DNA of 46,502 nt, taken from NCBI GenBank assembly GCA_030605125.1, contig JAUWBD010000010.1, forward strand, positions 1 to 46,502. The letters are read 5' to 3'. This DNA is from Verrucomicrobiota bacterium. GTDB lineage: Bacteria > Verrucomicrobiota > Verrucomicrobiia > Opitutales > Opitutaceae. Under the pieces are notes generated by a model, which searched no databases, had not been told where the DNA came from, and was given only the letters and a program-made list of their open reading frames with translations. The first letter of the stretch is position 1; each line of letters starts with the position of its first letter. This document shows positions 1 through 8,558 of this stretch, one piece after another. Both the position numbers and the translations under genes were made by a program.

Positions 1-2
1 TC

Positions 3-3000
3 GTCAACGCCGACTCGCCGACCGTCCTCCTTACCGCCCACGTGATCGGCGCGGCCGACGGCACCCTGATCGGCTGGGAAATCGAGACCGGCACCGGCAC
101 GCTCTCCCACGCCGAGACCGCCACCGTGGACGGCTTCGCGCAGACCACGCTCACCACGAGCACCACCGCGGGCGACGTCTATCGCGTCACGGCCCGCGTC
201 AAAAAACTCGTCCTGCCCGCGCTCCCGACCGGCGGCGCCTCGCCGGAATTCGACTTCGAGTCGCTCGGCATCGCCGCCACCGACGCCTCGCTCCGCCAAA
301 CCACCGCGGACATCACCGTCGTGCCCGGCTTTGCCGCCGCCATCACCACCACGTGCGAGACGCTCTCCGGCGCGCCCGCCTCCGGCCTGCCCGCCGACGG
401 CCGCTCCCAGCTCGTGCTCGTCGCCGATATTCGCGACGCGTTCAACCAGCCGGTTGTGGAAAACACCCCCGTCTCCTGGCGTCTCTCCGGCGGCGGCCGC
501 ATCGAATCGTTCGAGGAGTTTGCCGACGCCGACGGCATGGCCCGCGCCGTGATCGAGGCCGGCGAGGCGGTGGCCGACCAGAAGATCCACATCGAGGCCG
601 ACGGCTACCAGGTCACGGTCAACATCCCCAACACCGCCATCGCCGGCTCGCTCTCGGCGGCAGTTGCCAGTCTCGACATCGCCACCGGCCAATCCACCAC
701 GCTCACCGCCACCTTTCCGGGCGTGGCCGATGGCACGCCCGTGCGCTGGCTCGCCACCCTCGGCGAAATCCAAAACCCCGCCGCCACCGTGCAAAACGGC
801 CAAGCCACCGCCACCCTCCGCGCCGGCGGCGGTCGCGTGGGCGATTGCGTCGTCACCGCCTCGGCCGGCGGCGCCGTGCTCGGCCTGCAGGTCGCCTTCA
901 CCAGCAGCGCGCCGATCTCGGTCTCGGTGGATCATCCCGTGATCGTCGGCGACGCTGCGGCCGACGGCACCCACGCCGTGCCCCGGCTCGATGGCACCAC
1001 GCAAAACGTCGCCTATCGCGCGACCACGGCCGTGCGCATCCGTGCGCCCGACTACCCCGGCCAGACCGCCACCGTGCGTTTCGGCGCCTTCGTTCCCACC
1101 GGCTCGCTGCGCTACGCCTTCGACACCGTGGTGGCCGGCGCCACGCCCTCCGCCTCGGGCAGCCATCCCGCCACCGTCTCGGGCGCCATCCTCGACACCG
1201 TGACGCGCCACGAAGGCGCCGCCTCGCTCTCCTTCGAGGGAGGCTCGGCAGTGGTCGGCGTCCCCGACACGGCGGCGACGCGCCTCCAGCCCGGTCTCGC
1301 GATTTCCCTCTGGGCCCATGCCGCCGAGGCCACCGGCACGCTCGCCGCCAAGACCGGCGAATACGAGCTGTTCCTCGACGCCGAGGGGCGCGTGGTCTTC
1401 GCCGTTTTCACCGACACCGGGCCGCACTCCGTCGTCGGCGCGCCCCTTCCGCTCGGCCAATGGACCTCCGTCCGCGCTCACTACCGCGAGGACGGCACGC
1501 TGGCGCTCACCGTGGGCGGCGTCACCGCCACCGCGACCAGCACCGGCGAACCGGTGCCCGGCTCCGCCATCGTCGTCGTGGGCGAGGATTTTGACGGCTG
1601 GCTCGACGCGCTCGCCTTCGAGGCCGGCCGGTCCTTCGCCGCCGGCACCGGCCTGAGCATCGGCGGCCTCGACGCCAACGGGCAGGTGGTGCTCGACGCC
1701 GAGGGCGAGGCCACCGTCACCCTTTCCGGCAACGCCTCGGGCTGGGTGAATGCGGATGCCCCTGTGCGCGGCGTCAGCATCTCCGTCTCCGTCAACCCGC
1801 CGGGCGCCGCGGAAGGCCTCCTGTTCGTGACCACGCGCGAGAACTATGCCGTGCTCGACGCCACCTTGGGCGAGGTGCGCTGGACGGTAAACGGGGCCAC
1901 CGGCTACATCGGCGACGCGCAGCGGCAGGAGCTGCTCCGCGCCTGTCTTCGCATGATGGAAGACTCCGGCCAGCGCGCCGCGGCGCTGCCCTTCGCCCCC
2001 ACGGGCGGGAGCGAATCCCGGGTCCGATACGGGTTCAGGGCCGTCTTGTGGATGCAGCAAACGAGCGAAGGCGTGGACGACCTCCGTCTCACCCTGGAAA
2101 ACGCGGAGAACCTTTCGCTCACTCCCGAGCAGAAGCAGTTTTTCGAGGAGAACCTCACCCAAATGCTCATGGACGCGGTGCGCTCCGGCAGCGACGCGGC
2201 GGTGGACTACGCGCTCGTCGAGAAATGGGGCGGCTTCATCAAGCTTTTGAGCGAGCTGAGCACCGGCCAGGATTTCCCCGAACTTGTCGCCGCTCTCGAC
2301 GACACGGAAACCTTTCTCGCCTTCCGTGATCTTTTCCGCGCACGCGGAGCGGAATTTGCGAAGGAGATCACCCGTCTCAACCGGCTGATCATGCAGCGCG
2401 AGACAGGATTTTTGAAGCGACTGGTCCTGCAGTGGCGCCGCAACGCATTCATTGCGGGAGGCACGATCACTGGAGCGTTGCCGGAATACGCGCTTGAGAA
2501 CGTGGACAGCTGGCTTCGTGAAAAGACCACGCAAGGGGTTTCGTCCGGTAAAATTGAAGCCGACTCCGCCTTCTACGTGGGATTTCTCTGGGGGCTCTAC
2601 AACGAAGGGGCGGCTTTGGGTTTGCTCCTCAATCCGTTCGCGTCCTATCGAAACGCAGAGCAGTTGACCGAATTTGTGCAGTCGGTGGTTGATGGTGATC
2701 CTGAGGCGATCAATGCCATCAAGGCGGCGATCCCGATCTACGGCTTGATCGTGATGAACGACGCCACCAACGAGATGGTGGAGCAGGGGCAGTATTTCGA
2801 CGCCGGCAAAAGCTCGGCGCAGTTGACCACTGCGGCAATTGGAACCGCGACCACCGTCGGCCAAGTCATGAAGGCCGGCAGCGTGGCCTTGGTGGCGACC
2901 AAGGCGGGCAAGAAGGTTGCCAAAGGAGGGCCGAATCGAACAGCTGCGTCATTTGGACACGCAAGCAGTCTAAACTACCGCACAACCTTCCATACCGCCA

Positions 3001-3293
3001 ATCCAGGGCTGCGTGGAAAAGTCATTGTTCATCACGCGGTCGAACAGCAGACCCTAACTCGTTATCCGGGGCTGGTGAGCCCACAGGAGATTCACTCGTT
3101 GCAGAATCTACGGGGAATTCCGACCTCGATCGATACCCTTGCGCACAGAAGGCTGATCAGATTCTCTTGGGATGGATTTTATGAAAAATACGATAAGCTG
3201 GGGCGCTGGCCAACGAAGGCTGAGCTACTAGAGCATGCCACCTTGATAGATGATGCGCTTGGAAATGTGTTTAATCCAAAAATAAGAAAATGA
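3..3293 (+). CDS. Secreted Ig-like/LamG protein with C-terminal nuclease-type polymorphic toxin domain (5' end outside window)
   Basis: The reading frame is open to the first base, so the N-terminus, including any signal peptide, lies outside the window. What is seen: Ala/Thr/Gly/Val-rich beta repeats resembling bacterial Ig-like (Big-1 type) domains at about nt 3-330, 330-640 and 640-910; a concanavalin/LamG-like segment at about 1090-1660; a mainly helical region at about 1830-2930, rich in Glu, Gln and Leu, like a pre-toxin region; and a C-terminal module at about 2940-3290. That module has a His-His pair at 3030-3035 (VHHAVEQQ), then RYPGLV, NLRGIP and a late Trp-x-x-Phe-Tyr, the pattern of HNH/endonuclease VII-fold toxin tips. 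The tip is A/T-richer than the repeats, as expected for exchangeable toxin tips. The stop overlaps the next start (ATGA), fitting a toxin-immunity pair. Nuclease activity is inferred from the motif pattern only. Confidence 0.72.
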   Translation, partial: VNADSPTVLLTAHVIGAADGTLIGWEIETGTGTLSHAETATVDGFAQTTLTTSTTAGDVYRVTARVKKLVLPALPTGGASPEFDFESLGIAATDASLRQTTADITVVPGFAAAITTTCETLSGAPASGLPADGRSQLVLVADIRDAFNQPVVENTPVSWRLSGGGRIESFEEFADADGMARAVIEAGEAVADQKIHIEADGYQVTVNIPNTAIAGSLSAAVASLDIATGQSTTLTATFPGVADGTPVRWLATLGEIQNPAATVQNGQATATLRAGGGRVGDCVVTASAGGAVLGLQVAFTSSAPISVSVDHPVIVGDAAADGTHAVPRLDGTTQNVAYRATTAVRIRAPDYPGQTATVRFGAFVPTGSLRYAFDTVVAGATPSASGSHPATVSGAILDTVTRHEGAASLSFEGGSAVVGVPDTAATRLQPGLAISLWAHAAEATGTLAAKTGEYELFLDAEGRVVFAVFTDTGPHSVVGAPLPLGQWTSVRAHYREDGTLALTVGGVTATATSTGEPVPGSAIVVVGEDFDGWLDALAFEAGRSFAAGTGLSIGGLDANGQVVLDAEGEATVTLSGNASGWVNADAPVRGVSISVSVNPPGAAEGLLFVTTRENYAVLDATLGEVRWTVNGATGYIGDAQRQELLRACLRMMEDSGQRAAALPFAPTGGSESRVRYGFRAVLWMQQTSEGVDDLRLTLENAENLSLTPEQKQFFEENLTQMLMDAVRSGSDAAVDYALVEKWGGFIKLLSELSTGQDFPELVAALDDTETFLAFRDLFRARGAEFAKEITRLNRLIMQRETGFLKRLVLQWRRNAFIAGGTITGALPEYALENVDSWLREKTTQGVSSGKIEADSAFYVGFLWGLYNEGAALGLLLNPFASYRNAEQLTEFVQSVVDGDPEAINAIKAAIPIYGLIVMNDATNEMVEQGQYFDAGKSSAQLTTAAIGTATTVGQVMKAGSVALVATKAGKKVAKGGPNRTAASFGHASSLNYRTTFHTANPGLRGKVIVHHAVEQQTLTRYPGLVSPQEIHSLQNLRGIPTSIDTLAHRRLIRFSWDGFYEKYDKLGRWPTKAELLEHATLIDDALGNVFNPKIRK

Positions 3294-3742
3294 AAAAATA
3301 TGTTATATATCCCGAAGTTGCAGGTGAGCTGACATCCGGCAGGAATGGGGATGTTATATATAAAATCATGGATTGGGGCGGCGGCGACTTGATTAAGATC
3401 AAGGATTACTTGGTGGCAGAAGCTTTGGCGGGGGCACTTGCTTCATCTGGGCTTGCTGGATTCACATTGACTGCGGTCAATGTGAGGAATGCCACGAAGA
3501 CGAACCTGCCCCAATGGCATCGTCTCCAAGTAGCGCAGCATGTTGATGCTCCTGATGTATGTATAGATGACGAACGGCGCTTGGTTGTGTCGGAAAGATT
3601 TTACTCGTTCCTGTCTGGATTCAATACAAGTGGCATTGAGGTGCAGGCGCTTGACGAGGCCGCAACGCTAGAAGAGAGGCAGGCGAGCATTTTTCAGGCG
3701 ATGAAGCAGCTCTCGAGCAAGGGGTGCGATAAGGGCTCGTAA
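3290..3742 (+). CDS. Putative immunity protein for the upstream toxin
   Basis: A 150-residue, predicted soluble protein without signal peptide or membrane segment. Its ATG overlaps the toxin stop codon by 4 nt, so the two are probably translationally coupled, which is the classic arrangement of a polymorphic toxin and its cognate inhibitor. The sequence is noticeably A/T-rich (many TAT, ATA and AAA codons near the start) compared with the GC-rich upstream repeats, which suggests recent acquisition together with the toxin tip. A central LPQWHR and a late RRLVVSER motif are shared with the broken gene immediately downstream. I do not recognise a named Pfam immunity family with certainty. The immunity role rests on position, size, overlap and the paralogous remnant; a direct link to toxin neutralisation is inference. 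Confidence 0.7.
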   Translation: MKKYVIYPEVAGELTSGRNGDVIYKIMDWGGGDLIKIKDYLVAEALAGALASSGLAGFTLTAVNVRNATKTNLPQWHRLQVAQHVDAPDVCIDDERRLVVSERFYSFLSGFNTSGIEVQALDEAATLEERQASIFQAMKQLSSKGCDKGS

Positions 3743-4082
3743 GGATGAGGCTGCCGATGAGCCAAACAAGAGCCTCGAGCTCGCCTGCCGAAAATGCATT
3801 CCCTCTCATCCGTGCTTCATTGTGAGGGAGGACTTGAGTCAGATGCTGGAAAAGGGAGGCCTCCGTGGTTGATCGAAAAGCGAATGCGCGATCAGTTTTA
3901 CCGACTACGTTGGTCGCGCACCGGAGATCGCGCCGTCGCATTTTCATCGATTCGAGCCCATTGGCGAGGTTGGGATTGATGACTTCGCGGTTAGCGCCAC
4001 GCAGAAGCTGGTGATATCCGAACGTGCCAAAAAGTTGTTGGATGAGTGGCTGATAGATTGTGAATATCAACTGGCGACGTAG
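3741..4082 (+). pseudogene. Decayed second immunity gene, paralogue of the preceding one, with in-frame TGA
   Basis: Reading the frame that ends with TAG at 4080-4082 gives a protein-like sequence interrupted only by TGA at 3870-3872. Upstream of the stop is CFIVREDLSQMLEKGGL; downstream are PSHFHRFEPIG and QKLVISERAKKLL. These align in order with the intact neighbour, which has DYLVAEALAGALASSGL, LPQWHRLQV and RRLVVSERFYSFL. The N-terminal third and a good start codon are missing, and the frame runs into the 3' end of the intact gene. I read it as a truncated, nonsense-mutated paralogue left from an immunity gene array. A sequencing error at the TGA could restore part of it but not the missing start. 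Confidence 0.6.
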
Positions 4083-4123
4083 TGGGACTTCCGACCCAAG
4101 CGCCCCGAGCATTTTAAACGAAG

Positions 4124-5566
4124 ATGGTCACATTGTTGATTTTTAGCGCACTGCTTCTCGGCGTCCTCGTATATTTGGCGACGGCGAACAAATCGCCGGC
4201 CGGCTTTCGTGAGATCGTGGCATCCGGGAAAGAACGTCGCCGGTTTTTCGAGAACACGCTTCCTGCCGAGGGGTTGCAGACTTGGTCCGAATGGCGGATC
4301 CGCGGGATTGTTCGCCGCTACGTGACCTCGCAGGGGCAAACACGCGAGTTCTGGCAGTTGATCCATCTGGGCGAACGCGCCATCCCCGCTTTGGTGCGCG
4401 TGCTGAGGAACGAGCGCAATTACCGGCGCCCGGCTCCAAGGCCCGGAGGTCTGTTCAACCGCTCTCCCGTGGAACGCGCCATCGAGATTCTCTCCCGGTT
4501 TCACCTCCCCGATTTGACGCCTTACTACCGAAAGATGGCGTCCTCGCCGGACTACCATTTGCGTTACAGCGCCGCAGTCCAGCTAGGCCATTATCCGACA
4601 CCGGAGACTTTGCCCCTCTTGGCCGAGCTGTTTGCCGATTCGGAGGAGCACGTGACGCATGGCGTCCTGATTGGATTCCACCACGCGATTCGGGAGCAGA
4701 CCATGCCGCCGCGGGTGAAGGCTGCGGTGCGCGATCTGCTGGTTTCCGCCCTGCGCCGGGACCTTGGGTTCATGTTGTCGGACTCCTGCCCGGCCGCTCT
4801 GCTATTGGCTATGGGAGATCCCGAGGCGCTTCCCCCGCTCCTGTCCTCCGAGGTGTTATCGGCACAGAATCCGCAGGCCGCGCTGATCCTCGAGTGCCTT
4901 GCCAAAAACAAGGTCTCGATCCCCAGGGAGCGACTCGACGCCTTGCTGCTCTCGCTTCAAAACAAACCGGACGAGCAGCTGGACGAAGCGCTCATCAAAG
5001 CGTTTGCCAGCAGTGGCCACCCGGATGCCGAAACTCGCATCTTGGCGTCACTGGCGGCCAAGCCGGATGCCGCGGCGACGGATGACGAGAGAAAGCGGCT
5101 GGACCGAAGGCAAGAGGCTGCCGCCGAGGCTTTGTGCATTCTTCGAGGCATACCCGATCCAGTTGGCTTGGCCTGTTCCAAATGTGATGGGGAAAATCGT
5201 TCTTTGCCGCTTCCCCTCACGCATATCGTCTTGGTCAGCGAAGTGGACGCCGAGATCTGCAACGGAGGGTTTGATCAGTATTTTTTTAACTGCAGCGGCG
5301 ACCAAGCCGACAAGGCGGTCCATGCTCTTCGTGCCGTAGGTGCGACCGGCAAAGCCGAGATTCTGCGGCAGGCCATGTCGCTTTTCGGTCCCCGCGGTCC
5401 GTCGAAAATTCGCGAACAGCGTCATCTCGAACGAGAGCGGTTTTCAGCGCCGCAGGCGCAGGAAATGGCCGCGCTGGACAATGCCTGGTATGAGGATGGA
5501 GAAAACGTGCGCCTTTTGTTGCATCTTTACGCGTCTTCCCACCGACGTGCGTTCGACGTCGGGTAA
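4124..5566 (+). CDS. Membrane-anchored HEAT-repeat protein with C-terminal DUF4375 (DMP19-like) domain
   Basis: A 480-residue protein. Residues 1-20 form one hydrophobic segment (VTLLIFSALLLGVLVYLA), read as an N-terminal anchor. About residues 60-330 are alpha-helical repeats with the HEAT/armadillo look (repeated RYSAAVQLG, PLLAELF, LLLAMGDPEALPPLL). From about 360 the sequence changes to a DUF4375-type domain: NGGFDQYFFN begins at residue 380 and is followed by ALRAVGATGKAEIL, the signature of the DMP19 fold known from a Neisseria DNA-mimic protein. It lies directly downstream of the toxin/immunity genes, and both HEAT-like and DUF4375-type proteins occur as candidate immunity proteins in such loci, so an accessory protective role is possible but unproven. 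It is GC-richer than the immunity genes. It converges on the next gene with about 25 nt between them. Confidence 0.65.
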   Translation: MVTLLIFSALLLGVLVYLATANKSPAGFREIVASGKERRRFFENTLPAEGLQTWSEWRIRGIVRRYVTSQGQTREFWQLIHLGERAIPALVRVLRNERNYRRPAPRPGGLFNRSPVERAIEILSRFHLPDLTPYYRKMASSPDYHLRYSAAVQLGHYPTPETLPLLAELFADSEEHVTHGVLIGFHHAIREQTMPPRVKAAVRDLLVSALRRDLGFMLSDSCPAALLLAMGDPEALPPLLSSEVLSAQNPQAALILECLAKNKVSIPRERLDALLLSLQNKPDEQLDEALIKAFASSGHPDAETRILASLAAKPDAAATDDERKRLDRRQEAAAEALCILRGIPDPVGLACSKCDGENRSLPLPLTHIVLVSEVDAEICNGGFDQYFFNCSGDQADKAVHALRAVGATGKAEILRQAMSLFGPRGPSKIREQRHLERERFSAPQAQEMAALDNAWYEDGENVRLLLHLYASSHRRAFDVG

Positions 5567-5592
5567 AGGAAGCCTTCGCACCAACAGGCCGC

Positions 5593-7638
5593 TCACCCGC
5601 GCGGCCAGTGGAGGTCGGCGACGAGGGGGAAGTGGTCCGAGGCGACGCTCGTGAGGTGGGTGCGCGGCGAGAGGACATCGCGCACGACGAAGTGCGGGGA
5701 CAGGAAAATATGGTCCAGGCGCGTGACGGCGCAGACGGTGGAGAACGTCTTCACCACCACGCCGCGCGGGTGGGCGAGCTGCACGTCGCGCAGGCGGGCG
5801 GCGACGCGGCGGTAGTTGCGGCCGGGCGGCGCGAAGTTGAAATCCCCGCAGAGGATGAGCGGGGTGTCGGGGGCCAGGCCGCCGATCCAGGAAGGGCCAA
5901 GAAGCGTATCCACCTGAAGACTACGATCTGCGCGGCCGAGGGCGAGGTGGGTGGAGAACACGTGGAGCGAGCGCAGCCCCATCTGCACCTGCACCCAGAT
6001 GGCGGCGCGGGGCTCCTTGTAGGAGGCCTGGCTGGTCAGGGGGAGCAGGCCGACGGAGTTGATCGTGAAGGGGTGGCGGCTGAGGAGCGCGTGGCCGTAG
6101 GCCTCGGCGCCGTGGAGCGTGGGGCAGAAGACGACGTGCATGCCGAGCTCGGCGGCGATCTGCTCCGCCTGGTTGGAGCCGATGGCGGAGACTTCCTGGA
6201 GCGCGACGATGTCGGGATCGATCTCGCCGAGCACGCGGAGCACGCGACGCACGGACTGGCGGCCGTCCATGCCGATGCAGCGGTGGACGTTGTAGGTGGC
6301 GAAGCGGAAGGTCTCGGGATCGAGCGCGGGCGCGGCGTGTTCGTGGACGATGCGCTCGCGCCCGAGGGCGTGGCGGGCGGCGGCGTAGATCTGGCCGGGG
6401 CGGAGCCAGTCGCCGCGGCCGGCGCCCACGCGGGCGCGGCGCGGCAGGAGGACGACCCCGTGGCGGGGCGGCGAGACGGGCGAGGCGCGCAGCGCGATCC
6501 AGGCGCCGGAGTCGGGGTGGTCGAGGAGCGATTCGGCATCGCGCTCCACGAGCCAGGGAAGCCAGGAGCGGAGGCTGTGCTCGGAGGGCGGGTTGAGGAG
6601 GCCGACCTCGTCACCGAAGGGGCGTTGCCAGCGCGGCGCGCCGGCGGCGTCGCGCCAGAGGACGGCGACGACGCCTCCGCCGGCCTGGAGGATGCGGCGG
6701 GCGACCTCGTGCTTGTCGGCGTCGTTGACCCGGCCGTCGGCGTAGAGGTGGGCGAGGGCGTCGCGAGCGAGGACGCGGAGGAGGCGGGGCGCGGGCGGGA
6801 CCTGCGGCGGGGCGGGCTTGGCGGAGGGATCGGCGGTGACGCGCCAGGCGTCGCCGATCACGGCCTGCAGCAGGCGCGGGTAGTCGTCGGGGAAGGCGTC
6901 GCCGCGGGCGGGCGCGGGCCCGAGGAGAAGCCAGGTCTCGTAGTCGCGGCGGCGCGACATGCCGGCCCGGTGGTAGAGCCGGGCGAGCTTGCGATCCTGC
7001 CCGCGCCACCACCCGGCGAGCGCGTCGCCGGCGAGATCGGGCGGGGGCGTGCAGTCGCGGTGGAGATAGACGATCGGGACGCCGCGGCGCAGATCGAGGG
7101 CGGCGCCGTAGCGGTTGCGCAGGCGCTCCACCCAGCCTTCGGCGCGGTCGCCGAGCGGCCCGTGAAACTCGTCGGGCGCGGCGCCGCCGGGCAGGAGGGT
7201 GCCCCAGGCGGCGCCCGCGTGGAGGAGGCCTTCGTGGCGCCGGCCGAGGAGGGCGTCGGCGGCGAGCGCGGCGGCGCGCTGCGAGAGATCCTCCGGGCGC
7301 TCGGCGCCGAGCGGCAGGACCAGTTCCCCGGCGAGGGCGGAGGGGAGGCCGTGGAAAAGCTCCGCCTCGCGGGCGACGCGGCTCCAGGGGTTGCCGGCGT
7401 GGTAGTCCACGACGCGGTAGTTTTGTCTGGATACAAGCGAGTCGAGGAAGGGCACGGCGCCGCGGGCGCGGGCTTGTTCCCAGGAGGCCTGATCGCAGCC
7501 GGTGATCTCGATGATGAAGAGGCCGGGCCTGAAGCCTTCCTGCGGAGGGGGCGGGAGGCGGAGGATGCGTGGCATCCACTCGCCCAGGGTCACCCATTCG
7601 CGCAGGGTGCGCCAGCGGCCTCCGATTTTGCTCAGCAT
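5593..7638 (-). CDS. Fusion of a degenerate alkaline-phosphatase-fold domain with an endonuclease/exonuclease/phosphatase (EEP) domain
   Basis: A 681-residue protein. The ATG at 7638 was chosen because it overlaps the upstream stop (ATGCTGA) and the reading before it is Arg/Pro-rich non-coding sequence. Residues about 35-430 resemble type I phosphodiesterase/alkaline-phosphatase-superfamily proteins: an early beta strand plus turn (FIIEITGCD), then VPFLDSL and AREAELFHGLP. The metal-binding DG is replaced by TG, and the usual Thr/Ser nucleophile stretch reads WSRVA, so this half looks inactive. From residue 444 an EEP domain is intact: FATYNVHR (Asn450), IVALQEV (Glu482), GDFNF (about 598-602), RLDH (640-643) and SDH (667-669). 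EEP enzymes hydrolyse phosphodiesters in nucleic acids or lipids; the substrate here is unknown. Coupling to a lipid-type glycosyltransferase fragment hints at envelope lipid chemistry. Confidence 0.75.
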   Translation of the reverse strand: MLSKIGGRWRTLREWVTLGEWMPRILRLPPPPQEGFRPGLFIIEITGCDQASWEQARARGAVPFLDSLVSRQNYRVVDYHAGNPWSRVAREAELFHGLPSALAGELVLPLGAERPEDLSQRAAALAADALLGRRHEGLLHAGAAWGTLLPGGAAPDEFHGPLGDRAEGWVERLRNRYGAALDLRRGVPIVYLHRDCTPPPDLAGDALAGWWRGQDRKLARLYHRAGMSRRRDYETWLLLGPAPARGDAFPDDYPRLLQAVIGDAWRVTADPSAKPAPPQVPPAPRLLRVLARDALAHLYADGRVNDADKHEVARRILQAGGGVVAVLWRDAAGAPRWQRPFGDEVGLLNPPSEHSLRSWLPWLVERDAESLLDHPDSGAWIALRASPVSPPRHGVVLLPRRARVGAGRGDWLRPGQIYAAARHALGRERIVHEHAAPALDPETFRFATYNVHRCIGMDGRQSVRRVLRVLGEIDPDIVALQEVSAIGSNQAEQIAAELGMHVVFCPTLHGAEAYGHALLSRHPFTINSVGLLPLTSQASYKEPRAAIWVQVQMGLRSLHVFSTHLALGRADRSLQVDTLLGPSWIGGLAPDTPLILCGDFNFAPPGRNYRRVAARLRDVQLAHPRGVVVKTFSTVCAVTRLDHIFLSPHFVVRDVLSPRTHLTSVASDHFPLVADLHWPRG

Positions 7639-8354
7639 GTGAGCGTGGCGCCGTCGCGAAACGGCGCGAAGGCTCCGCGAGACCGGTGGACGCGGGTGAA
7701 TTCGGAGGGGTGGACGCGAGACCAGGCGACGGCGAGCTCGCCGCGCAGGCGTCCGGAGTGTGCGCTCTCGCGCAGCGGGCCGCGGGCGCGGCGCTGGCGG
7801 ACGGCCTCGTTGTAAATCTCGATCAGGCGGCGGGCGCCCGCCTCGGCCGCCTCGGGGGTGTCGGCGTCGGGCACGACATGGATAGGGCGCACGACGCCCC
7901 GTTCGAAGAGGCGCACGGCAAGAGCCGGGCAAGGGGACACGACGGCGTCGCAACGGTTGGCGAAGCACACGTCGAGGACGTCGAGGAAACCGGCGAGGTG
8001 TGCGGCTTCGCCGGGGGGCAGGGGCGAGGGGGGCGAGTAGGGGCGGCCGGCGGTGAAGATGAGCGGCGCGTCGTGCTCGGCCGCGAGGCGGAGCGCTTCT
8101 TCTCCGGCGAGAAAAGGTTGATGCGCGTGGACGAGGTCGGGCGCGAAGAGCGGGGCCGGCGGCGGTTCGCCGGCGTCGCCGTCGGCAAAGGTGCGGGTGA
8201 AGCGCGGGGCGCGGCCCGGGCTGTGGTGCTCGGCGGATTCGGGCGCGACGAACAGCACGGTGTGACCGGCTTGTTGCAGGGCCCGGGCGCAGGCGGCGAG
8301 ATGCGGCGCGTCGGGGGCGTGCGCGGATTCGTTGGACAGCTGGAATATGTTCAT
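7632..8354 (-). CDS. Glycosyltransferase family 4-type N-terminal domain protein (half-length)
   Basis: A 240-residue protein; the ATG at 8354 (MNIFQL) starts the recognisable fold, and longer in-frame upstream sequence is Arg/Pro-rich with no fold. The content matches the acceptor-binding N-terminal half of GT4 enzymes of the diacylglycerol-glucosyltransferase type: QQAGHTVLFVAPES, then DLVHAHQPFLAGEEAL, then CDAVVSPCPALAVRLFERG and PIHVVPD. It stops soon after the domain linker, so the C-terminal nucleotide-sugar-binding half (with its E-x7-E site) is absent. Intact GT4 proteins are about 350-420 residues. The gene overlaps the next one by 7 nt and the two are almost certainly co-translated. 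Activity as a glycosyltransferase is doubtful; it may bind a partner or substrate. Confidence 0.6.
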   Translation of the reverse strand: MNIFQLSNESAHAPDAPHLAACARALQQAGHTVLFVAPESAEHHSPGRAPRFTRTFADGDAGEPPPAPLFAPDLVHAHQPFLAGEEALRLAAEHDAPLIFTAGRPYSPPSPLPPGEAAHLAGFLDVLDVCFANRCDAVVSPCPALAVRLFERGVVRPIHVVPDADTPEAAEAGARRLIEIYNEAVRQRRARGPLRESAHSGRLRGELAVAWSRVHPSEFTRVHRSRGAFAPFRDGATLTC

Positions 8355-8558
8355 GGAAAGGGTGCGGTGCGGGCGAGGCGGTGGGCTGGGTGGGGCGTTG
8401 GCGCCGAAAGCGGGCCAAGCCGAGGTGTCTGGCGGGAACACGCGGAGGCGGAGAGAGTAAGGGTGATCGAGGGGCGAATCGGGCGGACCTGTCGCGGCGC
8501 AAAACGCGGTGAGACGCCGGGGGCGGGTGGCGTTTTGCAACCCGGACGGAAGGCGGGT

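Noticed and set aside
3621-4112. Minus-strand frame opposite the immunity genes
   Set aside because: No domain or ribosome site; explained by the plus-strand immunity gene and its relic.
7639-8502. Long extension of the EEP fusion frame over the glycosyltransferase gene
   Set aside because: The translation is Arg/Pro-rich without fold and is the out-of-frame shadow of the glycosyltransferase gene, which has clear domain motifs.
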